8,283 bases of DNA. It comes from Nanobdellota archaeon (GTDB lineage Archaea > Nanobdellota > Nanobdellia > Woesearchaeales > UBA12501). A model generated the notes under the pieces. It was not told the origin of the DNA. It ran no database searches and saw nothing but the letters and a program-made list of their open reading frames with translations. The stretch lies in the NCBI GenBank assembly GCA_018812465.1, contig JAHJCS010000116.1:1-8283 (forward strand), given 5' to 3'. Every line of letters begins with the position of its first letter. Positions within the stretch are counted from its first letter, which is position 1. Of the stretch, positions 1 through 5,322 are shown piece by piece. The position numbers were made by a program, and so were the translations under genes.

Positions 1-75
1 ATATACACTGTGGGAAGGGATGCATCAGGGAATGCATTAATGCCAAAGACACTTGTTGTTGGATGGCCAGAATAA
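1..75 (+). CDS. 3' end of an unidentified protein gene (partial)
   Basis: Reading from base 1 gives 24 residues ending in MPKTLVVGWPE and a TAA stop at 73-75. The other two plus frames either stop at once or run as an implausible frame antisense to nucS. The tail looks like ordinary coding sequence (GRDASGN, then a hydrophobic strand and WPE), as at the end of a beta-rich domain, but too little is present to assign a family. It ends 26 bases from the stop of the convergent nucS gene, a normal tail-to-tail arrangement. It could still be a chance open frame, as it rests only on frame and spacing. Confidence 0.4.
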   Translation: MYTVGRDASGNALMPKTLVVGWPE

Positions 76-101
76 GATATCATATAGATTATAAAATAGA
101 A

Positions 102-845
102 TCAATAATCAAACAAGTTCCTCTGCCTGCTGTTGAACCGCTCAAGATGCTTTGGTGGTGTGACCTGCTTGTACTCAAACCCCCAGTCCTCAAGCATCTT
201 CTTTGAATTAAAGGTTATGCCATTTGCTGCAAGAACACCCCTCACATTGCCCAAGCCTCTTGATTTCTTGATCTTCTCAACATATCTTCTCAGCTGAGTG
301 ACATCTGCAAGGCTTCCCTTGTACCTCTTGCACTCAATCACCACAAGATTGTTCTCTTTGTCATAAGCAAGCACATCAACAAAGCCGTACTTTGTCTGCT
401 CTTCCTGCTTCACAATCCTCAATCCATCCTCAATCAGGCCTGGATTCCTCATTATCATATCAGCCATGTCCTTCTCTGTGCCCTCAAGATGTATCTTCTG
501 GCCATCCTTGAGAGCAGCAGAATGCATGAAATGAACCTCTTTTATGAGTATCTCCATGAACTCTTTGAGAGCAGAATTCTGGCTCTTGAGAAGGATGCTC
601 TTGCCTTTTGTTATCAGGCTGTGTGAGGTATCCTGTTTCATGTAATTCACAGGAGTTGACCCTGTAGGCTGGTGTATCAAGAGTGTCTTGTCTTCTTTGA
701 TTAGTATTATCCTGTCTCCAAGAGGAAGATGGCTCTCTGCCCTTCCTGAATACCTGACCTCGCAGCTGCAGCCAATAACTAAGGTCTGTGAACTAGAAAT
801 GGCCTTCTCTATCTGGCTGATGTAATCTGTTTGTTTTCCTGCCAT
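102..845 (-). CDS. nucS: Endonuclease NucS (archaeal mismatch-specific/ssDNA endonuclease, EndoMS)
   Basis: NucS/EndoMS acts on mismatched or branched DNA and works with PCNA in archaea. The 247-residue product has the family's two-part layout: an N-terminal beta-rich DNA-binding and dimer domain (about 1-115, with IGCSCEVRYSGRAESHLPLGDR) and a C-terminal RecB-like nuclease domain. The PD-(D/E)xK catalytic core is visible as GFVD (D157), then VVIECK (E171, K173), followed by the helix with QLRRYVE. The last residues, QRNLFDY, fit a PCNA-interacting QxxLxxY box. I start at ATG 845 because MAGKQTDYISQIEKAI fits the family's N-terminus. The frame stays open to 968, but those extra 41 residues are translated from an inverted-repeat region and a tRNA-end copy and look spurious. 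No clear Shine-Dalgarno precedes the start. Stop is TGA. It is convergent with the gene at the left edge. Confidence 0.93.
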   Translation of the reverse strand: MAGKQTDYISQIEKAISSSQTLVIGCSCEVRYSGRAESHLPLGDRIILIKEDKTLLIHQPTGSTPVNYMKQDTSHSLITKGKSILLKSQNSALKEFMEILIKEVHFMHSAALKDGQKIHLEGTEKDMADMIMRNPGLIEDGLRIVKQEEQTKYGFVDVLAYDKENNLVVIECKRYKGSLADVTQLRRYVEKIKKSRGLGNVRGVLAANGITFNSKKMLEDWGFEYKQVTPPKHLERFNSRQRNLFDY

Positions 846-876
846 AGTCTTATAAGCCCTCGAATTGATTTGGAAC
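846..876 (-). repeat. Degenerate copy of the tRNA-Thr 3' end (direct repeat with 1076-1105)
   Basis: Bases 846-876 align without shift, offset by 230, to 1076-1105, with 25 of 30 positions identical and one extra G at 873. The match covers the T-loop (GTTC-AAATC on the minus strand), the 3' acceptor strand CGAGGGC, the discriminator base and about 9 bases of flanking DNA. The T-stem has decayed (TCCTC became AATTC), and nothing upstream of the T-arm resembles a tRNA, so this is not a functional gene. It abuts the nucS start codon. Integrative elements in archaea commonly leave such tRNA 3'-end copies; a local duplication would look the same. Confidence 0.7.
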
Positions 877-1075
877 GAGCGTCCGAAGCTACCCTCCGAA
901 CGGTTCGCTCCGTTCACACGCGAGCCAAGTGAGGTATAACTCACTTCGTTCGTTAACCTCACGACCAAAAGTTATTTGTACCATTGAGCGAAGCGAAATG
1001 GTACTTAATGCCCGGGTCAAGGAAGAAGACCCTTGCTCGGAAGCAAAATGCGACTCCTAGTTGCTGCGCAACCGG
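877..1075. other. Gene-free inverted-repeat cassette between the tRNA-end copy and tRNA-Thr
   Basis: This stretch is richer in G+C than its flanks and almost every part can fold. Stems seen: GAACGG 898-903 with CCGTTC 910-915; GTGAGGTATAAC 929-940 with GTTAACCTCAC 952-962 (11 pairs, one bulge); GTACCATT 978-985 with AATGGTAC 997-1004; CAAGG 1018-1022 with CCTTG 1031-1035; GACTCC 1052-1057 with GGAGTC 1074-1079, nested around GTTGC/GCAAC. A shared 7-mer occurs in both orientations, TTCGCTC at 904 and GAGCGAA at 986. The stems differ in sequence, so it is not a CRISPR array. It could be a structured RNA, a REP-like element, or the remnant of a small integrated element. No convincing protein is encoded. 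Confidence 0.6.
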
Positions 1076-1079
1076 AGTC
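1052..1079 (-). terminator. Two-tier hairpin just after the tRNA-Thr 3' end, possible terminator
   Basis: Read on the minus strand, the tRNA ends at 1085 and six bases later a GACTCC/GGAGTC stem begins, containing an inner GTTGC/GCAAC stem with a 3-base loop. It is followed by GCATTTTGC, only a short T run. A hairpin here could end the transcript from the 52-residue gene and the tRNA, or protect or process its 3' end. Archaeal termination usually relies on T-runs rather than hairpins, so the role is uncertain, and the hairpin may simply belong to the neighbouring repeat cassette. Confidence 0.3.
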
Positions 1080-1105
1080 CCATAAGCCCTCGAGGAGATT
1101 TGAAC
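1076..1105 (-). repeat. Direct repeat partner overlapping the tRNA-Thr 3' end
   Basis: This is the intact copy of the 30-base repeat whose degenerate partner is at 846-876. It includes the tRNA T-loop, the 3' acceptor strand and 9 bases of flank. The longest uninterrupted shared block is ATAAGCCCTCGA at 1082-1093 and 852-863. The two copies have the same orientation and bracket the hairpin cassette, as attachment-site copies would. Confidence 0.6.
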
Positions 1106-1156
1106 TCCCAACCTGCTGATTACGAATCAGCTGCTCTGCCATTAAGCTACGAGGGC
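1085..1156 (-). tRNA. tRNA-Thr (anticodon CGU)
   Basis: The 72-base gene folds fully: acceptor GCCCTCG/CGAGGGC (7 pairs), D-arm GCTT/GAGC, anticodon arm GCTGA-TTCGTAA-TCAGC with CGT at positions 34-36, a 5-base variable loop and T-arm GGGAG-TTCAAAT-CTCCT. It has no intron and no encoded CCA. The discriminator base is T (U in RNA), which is what archaeal threonyl-tRNA synthetase expects. It decodes ACG. The gene starts 19 bases after the stop of the 52-residue gene, so it could be processed from that transcript or use the A/T-rich box at 1181-1192. Its 3' end is the partner of the degraded copy next to nucS. Confidence 0.96.
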
Positions 1157-1175
1157 AGTAATTATGGATAAAGAA

Positions 1176-1334
1176 TCAGAGTTTTTTTAAGGCTTCTGCT
1201 TTTTTAGGGTGCTTCTTCTGGCATTCAGGGCACAAAAGATGCTTCTTGCCCTTGTTATCCTTTATATATGAACCTAGTATCTTGTTTAGGAATGTGCTCT
1301 CAATCTTTGTCTTGCAGATATCACATTTTGCCAT
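1176..1334 (-). CDS. Small four-cysteine zinc-ribbon protein (52 residues)
   Basis: ATG at 1334 opens a 52-residue frame ending in TGA. The product has two CxxC knuckles, C4-D-I-C7 and C35-P-E-C38, separated by a lysine-rich linker (SYIKDNKGKKH), and a basic C-terminal tail. This is the layout of a treble-clef or zinc-ribbon protein binding one zinc ion. Similar very short proteins are common in archaea, especially DPANN, and are usually left as hypothetical; binding to nucleic acid or ribosomes is a guess from charge and size. A strong TATA-like box at 1355-1369 puts the transcript start near the ATG, so translation is probably leaderless. The tRNA-Thr gene follows 19 bases downstream on the same strand. 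Confidence 0.85.
   Translation of the reverse strand: MAKCDICKTKIESTFLNKILGSYIKDNKGKKHLLCPECQKKHPKKAEALKKL
1181..1192 (-). promoter_or_regulatory. Possible TATA-like box for tRNA-Thr
   Basis: On the minus strand CCTTAAAAAAAC lies 25-36 bases before the tRNA 5' end, the usual archaeal spacing. It overlaps the last codons of the 52-residue gene, and the run of A may simply encode lysines, so the call is weak. Confidence 0.3.
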
Positions 1335-1354
1335 ATATAGGCTTTGAGAGGGTG

Positions 1355-1369
1355 TATATTTAAATATTT
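1355..1369 (-). promoter_or_regulatory. TATA box of the 52-residue zinc-ribbon gene
   Basis: The minus strand reads AAATATTTAAATATA, containing the 12-base palindrome ATATTTAAATAT centred about 28 bases before the ATG at 1334. That spacing places transcription start at or next to the start codon, typical of archaeal leaderless genes. No Shine-Dalgarno motif precedes the ATG. The 107-base gap to the divergent gene at 1442 holds both promoters. Confidence 0.65.
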
Positions 1370-1408
1370 CGCTGAATGCGCATTATCTTGGTCCTTCAGT
1401 TAATCAAA

Positions 1409-1420
1409 AAGTATAAATAG
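1409..1420 (+). promoter_or_regulatory. TATA box of the HExxH-protein gene
   Basis: AAGTATAAATAG, with purine-rich bases before it as in a BRE, is centred about 27 bases before ATG 1442. Spacing and the absence of a Shine-Dalgarno suggest a leaderless mRNA. An upstream ATG at 1434 is out of frame and meets a stop after three codons. Confidence 0.65.
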
Positions 1421-1441
1421 AACCAGAAGATAAATGACTCA

Positions 1442-2473
1442 ATGACAAGAGATATTATTGAAAGGATAAAGATACATATACATCAATTACATGAGTTTGG
1501 AAAACTGCCAGACAACTGGCAGTGGCATAAAGAGAGGGTAGTTGAGTTAGCAAATATTGACAAATCATTGATTGATGACTTGATAAACTTATACAAAGGA
1601 TGGAGTGATCCACCTAAAGAGATCTTGATGGAGTTAACACGGTTTTATACTGAATTAAGGAACATGATGCAAGACCCACTTAGGCCCTCAGAATTCCAGA
1701 AACAAACAAGTGACAAGGTATACAGGCTGATACAGAGTATTGAAGAAAAGCTGAAACCTGAAGTGAAGATAGAAGGTAGAAAGCTGGTTATGCACGCTTT
1801 TGGGATAAAATATATATGTTCATCTTGGGATCCAGAGATGGAGAGAAATTTAGGGTTGATACAAAAAGAATTTGATAAACATATTCAACGTTTCTGTGAA
1901 CCTAAAACAGGCTTTGTAATCAGTTTTGATGATGATCGCCATGAATCCTTGAGGTTTGAAAGAGAAGATAGTAGAGACCGTACAGTTGGTTCTCATGAAA
2001 GCCAACATTTATCGTTTGGACACACTTATAACTATTTCAAGAAAAAAGGAAGAGAAAAAGAATTCATTTCTAAAATCATTAAAAGATTCAAAGAAGAAGG
2101 AATATGGTATGAAAAGGTCAAGAAACTCATCCGAGATTATCACTTTAATCAATTGGGAATCAAAGAGACTGATAAAAGTATAGAAATTGAGAAAGAACTG
2201 AGGTACAACTGGCCACTCCCCCCAGACTCTTTCATCCCAAAAGTAAGGGGGTTGAACAAGGGTGATATTGAATACATTGACAATTTCTTTAAAAGAATCG
2301 AGGATGTGCTTGGAGAAGATCAATATAACACCTTTCGAAAATATGTTGTTGATGAATTATTAGCTTTCTCTGCTGAATCAAATGATGAATTAAGTACCAA
2401 GGCAAAGAGGATATTTGGGGAATTCAGAGATCAAACAAAGGATGACCAAGATTTGCCTGCCCTAGTTGAATGA
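1442..2473 (+). CDS. Unrecognised 343-residue protein with HExxH motif, candidate zinc metallopeptidase
   Basis: I cannot assign this protein to a named family. It is charged and lysine-rich, with no signal peptide or membrane segment, so it is probably cytosolic. Residues 1-105 look helical; about 106-175 has beta strands (KLVMHAFGIKYICSSW, KTGFVISFDDD). At 181-190 comes TVGSHESQHL, whose H185-E186-x-x-H189 fits the HExxH zinc site of zincins, with E186 as general base. A helical, lysine-rich spacer follows, then YVVDELLAFSAE (301-312), whose E305 or E312 could be the third zinc ligand; an HExxH followed by DExxAF/Y is how I recall several archaeal and CPR zincin-like families. The substrate is unknown. 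The sequence is visibly more A+T-rich than ABCE1, which may mark an accessory gene. It stands alone, with a TATA box in front and another promoter behind. ATG 1442 fits the promoter spacing; the stop is TGA. Reality of the gene is near certain, enzymatic function moderate. Confidence 0.85.
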   Translation: MTRDIIERIKIHIHQLHEFGKLPDNWQWHKERVVELANIDKSLIDDLINLYKGWSDPPKEILMELTRFYTELRNMMQDPLRPSEFQKQTSDKVYRLIQSIEEKLKPEVKIEGRKLVMHAFGIKYICSSWDPEMERNLGLIQKEFDKHIQRFCEPKTGFVISFDDDRHESLRFEREDSRDRTVGSHESQHLSFGHTYNYFKKKGREKEFISKIIKRFKEEGIWYEKVKKLIRDYHFNQLGIKETDKSIEIEKELRYNWPLPPDSFIPKVRGLNKGDIEYIDNFFKRIEDVLGEDQYNTFRKYVVDELLAFSAESNDELSTKAKRIFGEFRDQTKDDQDLPALVE

Positions 2474-2488
2474 TCTTTTTAGGCTACA

Positions 2489-2496
2489 TTTAAATA
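2489..2496 (+). promoter_or_regulatory. TATA box of ABCE1
   Basis: TTTAAATA in the 46-base gap after the HExxH gene lies 24-31 bases before ATG 2520. It supports 2520 as the true ABCE1 start and independent, leaderless transcription of ABCE1 rather than readthrough from the upstream gene. Confidence 0.65.
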
Positions 2497-2519
2497 TTCC
2501 CTCTTCTGATACAGCTAAT

Positions 2520-4274
2520 ATGACCAGAATAGCTGTAATTGAGAAAGAGAAATGCAATCCAAAAGCTTGCGGTGACTATCTCTGCATAAGAATATGCCCC
2601 ATCAACAGGACTGGTGAAGAATGCATTGTAAAGGGAGAGGACAGCAAAGCAAAGATAAACACAGAGCTTTGCACTGGCTGCGGAATATGCCCTAAGAGAT
2701 GCCCTTATAGTGCCATCCATATAGTCAATCTGCCAGAAGCCCTTGACCAGGAGCCTATTCACAGGTATGGTAAGAATGGATTCCATCTTTACAGCCTTCC
2801 AACACCAATGTTCGGAAAGGTTGTCGGAGTCCTGGGAGTAAATGGAATAGGAAAATCAACTGCAATCAAGATACTCGCAGGCATCCTCAAGCCCAATCTC
2901 GGAAGAGAAAAGGAATCAGAGTTCTCTGAACTAGTGCAGTATTTCAAAGGTTCAGAAGCGCAGCTTTTCTTTGAGAAAGTTAGGGATGGAAAGATAAGGA
3001 TAGGCTACAAACCCCAGATGATAGAGCTCATCCCAAAGAGCTTCAAAGGAAAGGTCATAGATCTTCTGAGGAAGGTTGATGAGAAGAACAAGCTTGATGA
3101 GATTGTTGATATGCTTGATCTCAAGGACTTCCTTGATACTGATATATCAAAAGTCTCTGGAGGAGAGCTTCAAAGAGTTGCGATAGCAGCGACTGTTCTT
3201 AAAGACGCAAACCTGTATATCTTTGACGAGCCTACATCATATCTTGATATCAAGCAGAGGATCAAAGTAAGCAAGTTCATAAGAAATCTTGCTGATGAGA
3301 ACACAGCAGTCATAGCAGTTGAGCACGACCTTATAATCCTTGATTATATGGCAGACCTTGTCAATATAATGTATGGAGAGAAAGGAGCATATGGTATTGT
3401 CAGCCTGCCAAAACCCACAAAAGCAGGAATAAATGTGTTCCTTGAAGGCTATTTAAAAGAGGACAACATAAGATTCAGGGATGCTCAGATAAAGTTCACA
3501 CCAAGAATGCCGACCAAAGAGGTTGAGAAGCCTCTTTTGATATCCTGGAGCATGATCAAAAAGAAGCTGGGTGATTTTGAGCTTCATGCAGAAGAAGGAA
3601 AACTGAGGAAGCGTGATGTCTGCGGAATACTCGGAGAGAATGGAATAGGAAAGACAACATTTGCGAAGATAATGGCAGGAGTGCTTGACAAGGACTCAGG
3701 CATGATGGACAATATAATCAGGGTCAGCTACAAACCACAATATCTTGAATCAAGCAGTGATGAACTTGTCGCTTCCTTCCTGCACAATGCAATAACAAAA
3801 TTTGAGGTTCAGCTTGTCAGGCCATTGAACCTCAAGGATCTTTTTGAGAAGAAGCTTAATGAGCTCTCAGGAGGAGAGCTGCAGAAGGTAGCTATTGCTC
3901 ACTGCCTTTCCCAGGATGCTGACCTGTATCTTCTTGATGAGCCTTCTGCATATCTTGATGTTGAGCAGAGGCTTCTTGTGTCAAAGATAATGAGGGATAT
4001 GATGGAACAGGGCCACAAGTCATGCCTTGTTGTTGACCATGATCTTCTGTTCATTGATTACCTTTCTGATGAGATAATTGTTTTTGATGGAAAACCTGCA
4101 AGACACGGCTCTGTCCACGGCCCGTTCTCAATGGCAGGAGGAATGAATAGGTTCCTTGAAGGCCTGAACATAACAATGAGGCGTGATGCAGAATCCCACA
4201 GGCCAAGGATAAACAAGCCTGAATCCCAGATGGACAGGAAACAGAAATCTGAAGGAAAGCTTTATTATTCATAA
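2520..4274 (+). CDS. abcE1: ABCE1/Rli1 ribosome-recycling ATPase
   Basis: ABCE1 (RNase L inhibitor homologue) splits 70S ribosomes after termination together with aRF1/aPelota, and rebinds the 30S subunit. All family parts are present in 584 residues. An N-terminal iron-sulphur domain holds two 4Fe-4S clusters (C12, C17, C22, C26 and C35; C51, C54, C57, C61). NBD1 has Walker A GVNGIGKS at 106-113, signature VSGGELQ at 212-218, Walker B FDEP at 235-238 and H-loop H269. NBD2 has GENGIGKT at 372-379, LSGGELQ at 449-455, LDEP at 472-475 and H507. A basic hinge tail follows (about 550-584). The frame extends upstream to a TTG at 2466, but that lies inside the previous gene and before the TATA box. 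ATG 2520 gives the family start MTRIAVIEKEKCNPK. No key residue is missing. Stop is TAA. Confidence 0.97.
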   Translation: MTRIAVIEKEKCNPKACGDYLCIRICPINRTGEECIVKGEDSKAKINTELCTGCGICPKRCPYSAIHIVNLPEALDQEPIHRYGKNGFHLYSLPTPMFGKVVGVLGVNGIGKSTAIKILAGILKPNLGREKESEFSELVQYFKGSEAQLFFEKVRDGKIRIGYKPQMIELIPKSFKGKVIDLLRKVDEKNKLDEIVDMLDLKDFLDTDISKVSGGELQRVAIAATVLKDANLYIFDEPTSYLDIKQRIKVSKFIRNLADENTAVIAVEHDLIILDYMADLVNIMYGEKGAYGIVSLPKPTKAGINVFLEGYLKEDNIRFRDAQIKFTPRMPTKEVEKPLLISWSMIKKKLGDFELHAEEGKLRKRDVCGILGENGIGKTTFAKIMAGVLDKDSGMMDNIIRVSYKPQYLESSSDELVASFLHNAITKFEVQLVRPLNLKDLFEKKLNELSGGELQKVAIAHCLSQDADLYLLDEPSAYLDVEQRLLVSKIMRDMMEQGHKSCLVVDHDLLFIDYLSDEIIVFDGKPARHGSVHGPFSMAGGMNRFLEGLNITMRRDAESHRPRINKPESQMDRKQKSEGKLYYS

Positions 4275-4279
4275 ATACT
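4268..4279 (+). promoter_or_regulatory. Possible TATA-like box before the amber-split gene
   Basis: ATTCATAAATAC overlaps the ABCE1 stop and lies 17-28 bases before ATG 4296 (20-31 before ATG 4299). It is weaker than the other boxes. A run of five G (4290-4294) before the ATG pair could serve as a poor Shine-Dalgarno, so the gene might also be read with ABCE1. Confidence 0.35.
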
Positions 4280-4295
4280 ATTAATTATTGGGGGA

Positions 4296-4472
4296 ATGAT
4301 GAGTGAAAGAGTTGATAAGTTTCTGAGGAAATATATCTCAGCTGCAGGCTTTACAAAACAGGGAAAAGATACTTTCAGGACACCTGATGGAAGAACATTA
4401 GATGAATTGGCCATTAAAGGTTCTGCTGAGTTTGCAGGCTTTTCTGATGCTCTTGAAGGAAATACTCCTTAG
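4296..4472 (+). CDS. N-terminal part of an unknown small protein, ended by an in-frame amber codon
   Basis: From ATG 4296 (a second ATG follows at 4299) the frame gives 58 residues: a basic helix (SERVDKFLRKYIS), a segment resembling F-T-K-Q-G-K-D-T-F-R-T-P-D-G, then LDELAIKGSAEFAGFSDALEG, ending at TAG 4470-4472. The next codon continues in the same frame without another stop to 4736 with ordinary coding codon choice, so the full gene was probably 4296-4736 (146 residues with one codon interrupted). A single C-to-T change, CAG to TAG, would produce this. No known family is recognised. It sits 21 bases after ABCE1 on the same strand. The 58-residue product may be made alone, the gene may be newly broken, or the TAG may be read through. 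Confidence 0.55.
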   Translation: MMSERVDKFLRKYISAAGFTKQGKDTFRTPDGRTLDELAIKGSAEFAGFSDALEGNTP

Positions 4473-4526
4473 TATGGTGGTGGAACGCATGGCCAGCCAA
4501 AGCCAAATAATAAAGTAGATGATTTT

Positions 4527-4736
4527 ATGCAACAGGTTCTTGAAGATTTCAGAAAGTTTGATCATTACAAAGATGAAACAACAGAAGCAGGTTATAAGAT
4601 AGGATATGAATTAGGTATGGAATATAAGTATGGGCAGTCTGATTTATCTGGGCCCAAAAACAACTTAAGAATTGTTGAAGGAGATTTAGGAAAGATAGTA
4701 AAGCCTGACCCAGGAATATGGGGAAAGAAGAGGTAA
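4527..4736 (+). CDS. C-terminal part of the amber-split unknown protein (same frame as 4296)
   Basis: The first ATG after the amber codon opens 69 residues (MQQVLEDFRKFDHYKD ... DPGIWGKKR). The frame is exactly that of the upstream fragment, and the 18 codons between TAG and this ATG (YGGGTHGQPKPNNK and on) are open and look like a flexible linker. This makes it more likely that 4527 is an internal methionine than a true start, and there is no ribosome-binding motif before it; only a weak A+T stretch near 4505-4512 could act as a promoter. The part is helical and acidic at first, with YKIGYELGMEYKYG, and ends basic. No family is recognised. Its TAA stop (4734-4736) is one base from the stop of the convergent DUF99 gene. 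Confidence 0.5.
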   Translation: MQQVLEDFRKFDHYKDETTEAGYKIGYELGMEYKYGQSDLSGPKNNLRIVEGDLGKIVKPDPGIWGKKR

Positions 4737-4737
4737 T

Positions 4738-5298
4738 CTACGCATTCCCTCTGCTCTCTCCGAGTGATATTCCCTGGCCTATCAGATGGGCCACTCTGAT
4801 CGGCTCTGGTATATATGAGTGGGTGCATGTCAGCCTGAGAAGCTCTCTTACACCATCTTCTTTAATTCCCTTGAACTGGACCCATATCTTTCCTATCTTC
4901 ACAGGCTCTCCAGCTTTCTCAATCAACTTTATCTTCCTGGCCATTTTCAGCTTGTTCAAGGCAGAATAGATTCTCCTGAAATCAGGGTATCTTCTTATCA
5001 CAACAATGACAGGCAGCCTTGTCTTATTGTGCAGAGCCTCAATATCAATGACATTGAATCCTCCCACAGCAATGCCGTCGAGGAATACTGCCTGAAGCTG
5101 GGACCTGAACCTGCTCTTGTTTATCATTCCTGCTATCTTTGCAGTAGAATCAATCCCATCAATCCTGCACTCTGTTGACAGAACACCATCAATGAAATCC
5201 CCTCCTCGATAGAAAGCGCCGATAACCTTGACTTCAGTGTCCTTGAACTTATTGAAAGGAGAATCATCTATTCCGATTACTCTTGCCTGCTTTTTCAT
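4738..5298 (-). CDS. DUF99 (UPF0215) family protein, endonuclease V-like fold
   Basis: The 186-residue product matches archaeal DUF99 along its length. It has the start VIGIDDSPF (conserved acidic pair D11-D12 on the first strand), a central QAVFLDGIAVGGFNVID, then LPVIVVIRRYPD, and the closing IPEPIRVAHLIGQGISLGESRG. The family is related in fold to endonuclease V (RNase H-like), with the first-strand aspartate and later acidic residues as the presumed metal site, so a nuclease acting on modified or damaged nucleic acid is inferred; I know of no proven reaction. The length is normal for the family. It ends with TAG exactly where the family ends, which argues that TAG works as a stop in this organism. 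It lies 24 bases after the 91-residue membrane-protein gene and has its own TATA-like box. Confidence 0.9.
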   Translation of the reverse strand: MKKQARVIGIDDSPFNKFKDTEVKVIGAFYRGGDFIDGVLSTECRIDGIDSTAKIAGMINKSRFRSQLQAVFLDGIAVGGFNVIDIEALHNKTRLPVIVVIRRYPDFRRIYSALNKLKMARKIKLIEKAGEPVKIGKIWVQFKGIKEDGVRELLRLTCTHSYIPEPIRVAHLIGQGISLGESRGNA

Positions 5299-5322
5299 GG
5301 GAATCCTGAAATCTTTCAGATA

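Noticed and set aside
846..876. Second functional tRNA gene
   Set aside because: Only the T-loop and 3' acceptor strand are present; the T-stem no longer pairs and no D-arm, anticodon arm or 5' acceptor strand follows.
846..968. N-terminal extension of NucS by 41 residues
   Set aside because: The extra codons are read from the hairpin cassette and the tRNA-end copy, and ATG 845 already gives the family's usual N-terminus.
877..1080. CRISPR array or clustered repeat array
   Set aside because: The stems differ from each other in sequence and spacing; there is no constant repeat with unique spacers.
2009..2323. Antisense and overlapping frames within the HExxH gene, ABCE1, DUF99 and the surface protein
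   Set aside because: They are shadows of well-supported genes, with no start signals and no recognisable domains.
2466..2519. TTG start of ABCE1 at 2466
   Set aside because: It lies inside the previous gene and upstream of the TATA box; ATG 2520 gives the conserved ABCE1 start with correct promoter spacing.
4470..4472. Genome-wide pyrrolysine or other TAG recoding
   Set aside because: DUF99 ends in TAG exactly at its family's normal end, and reading past it would give a long antisense extension, so TAG acts as a stop here. Local readthrough remains open.
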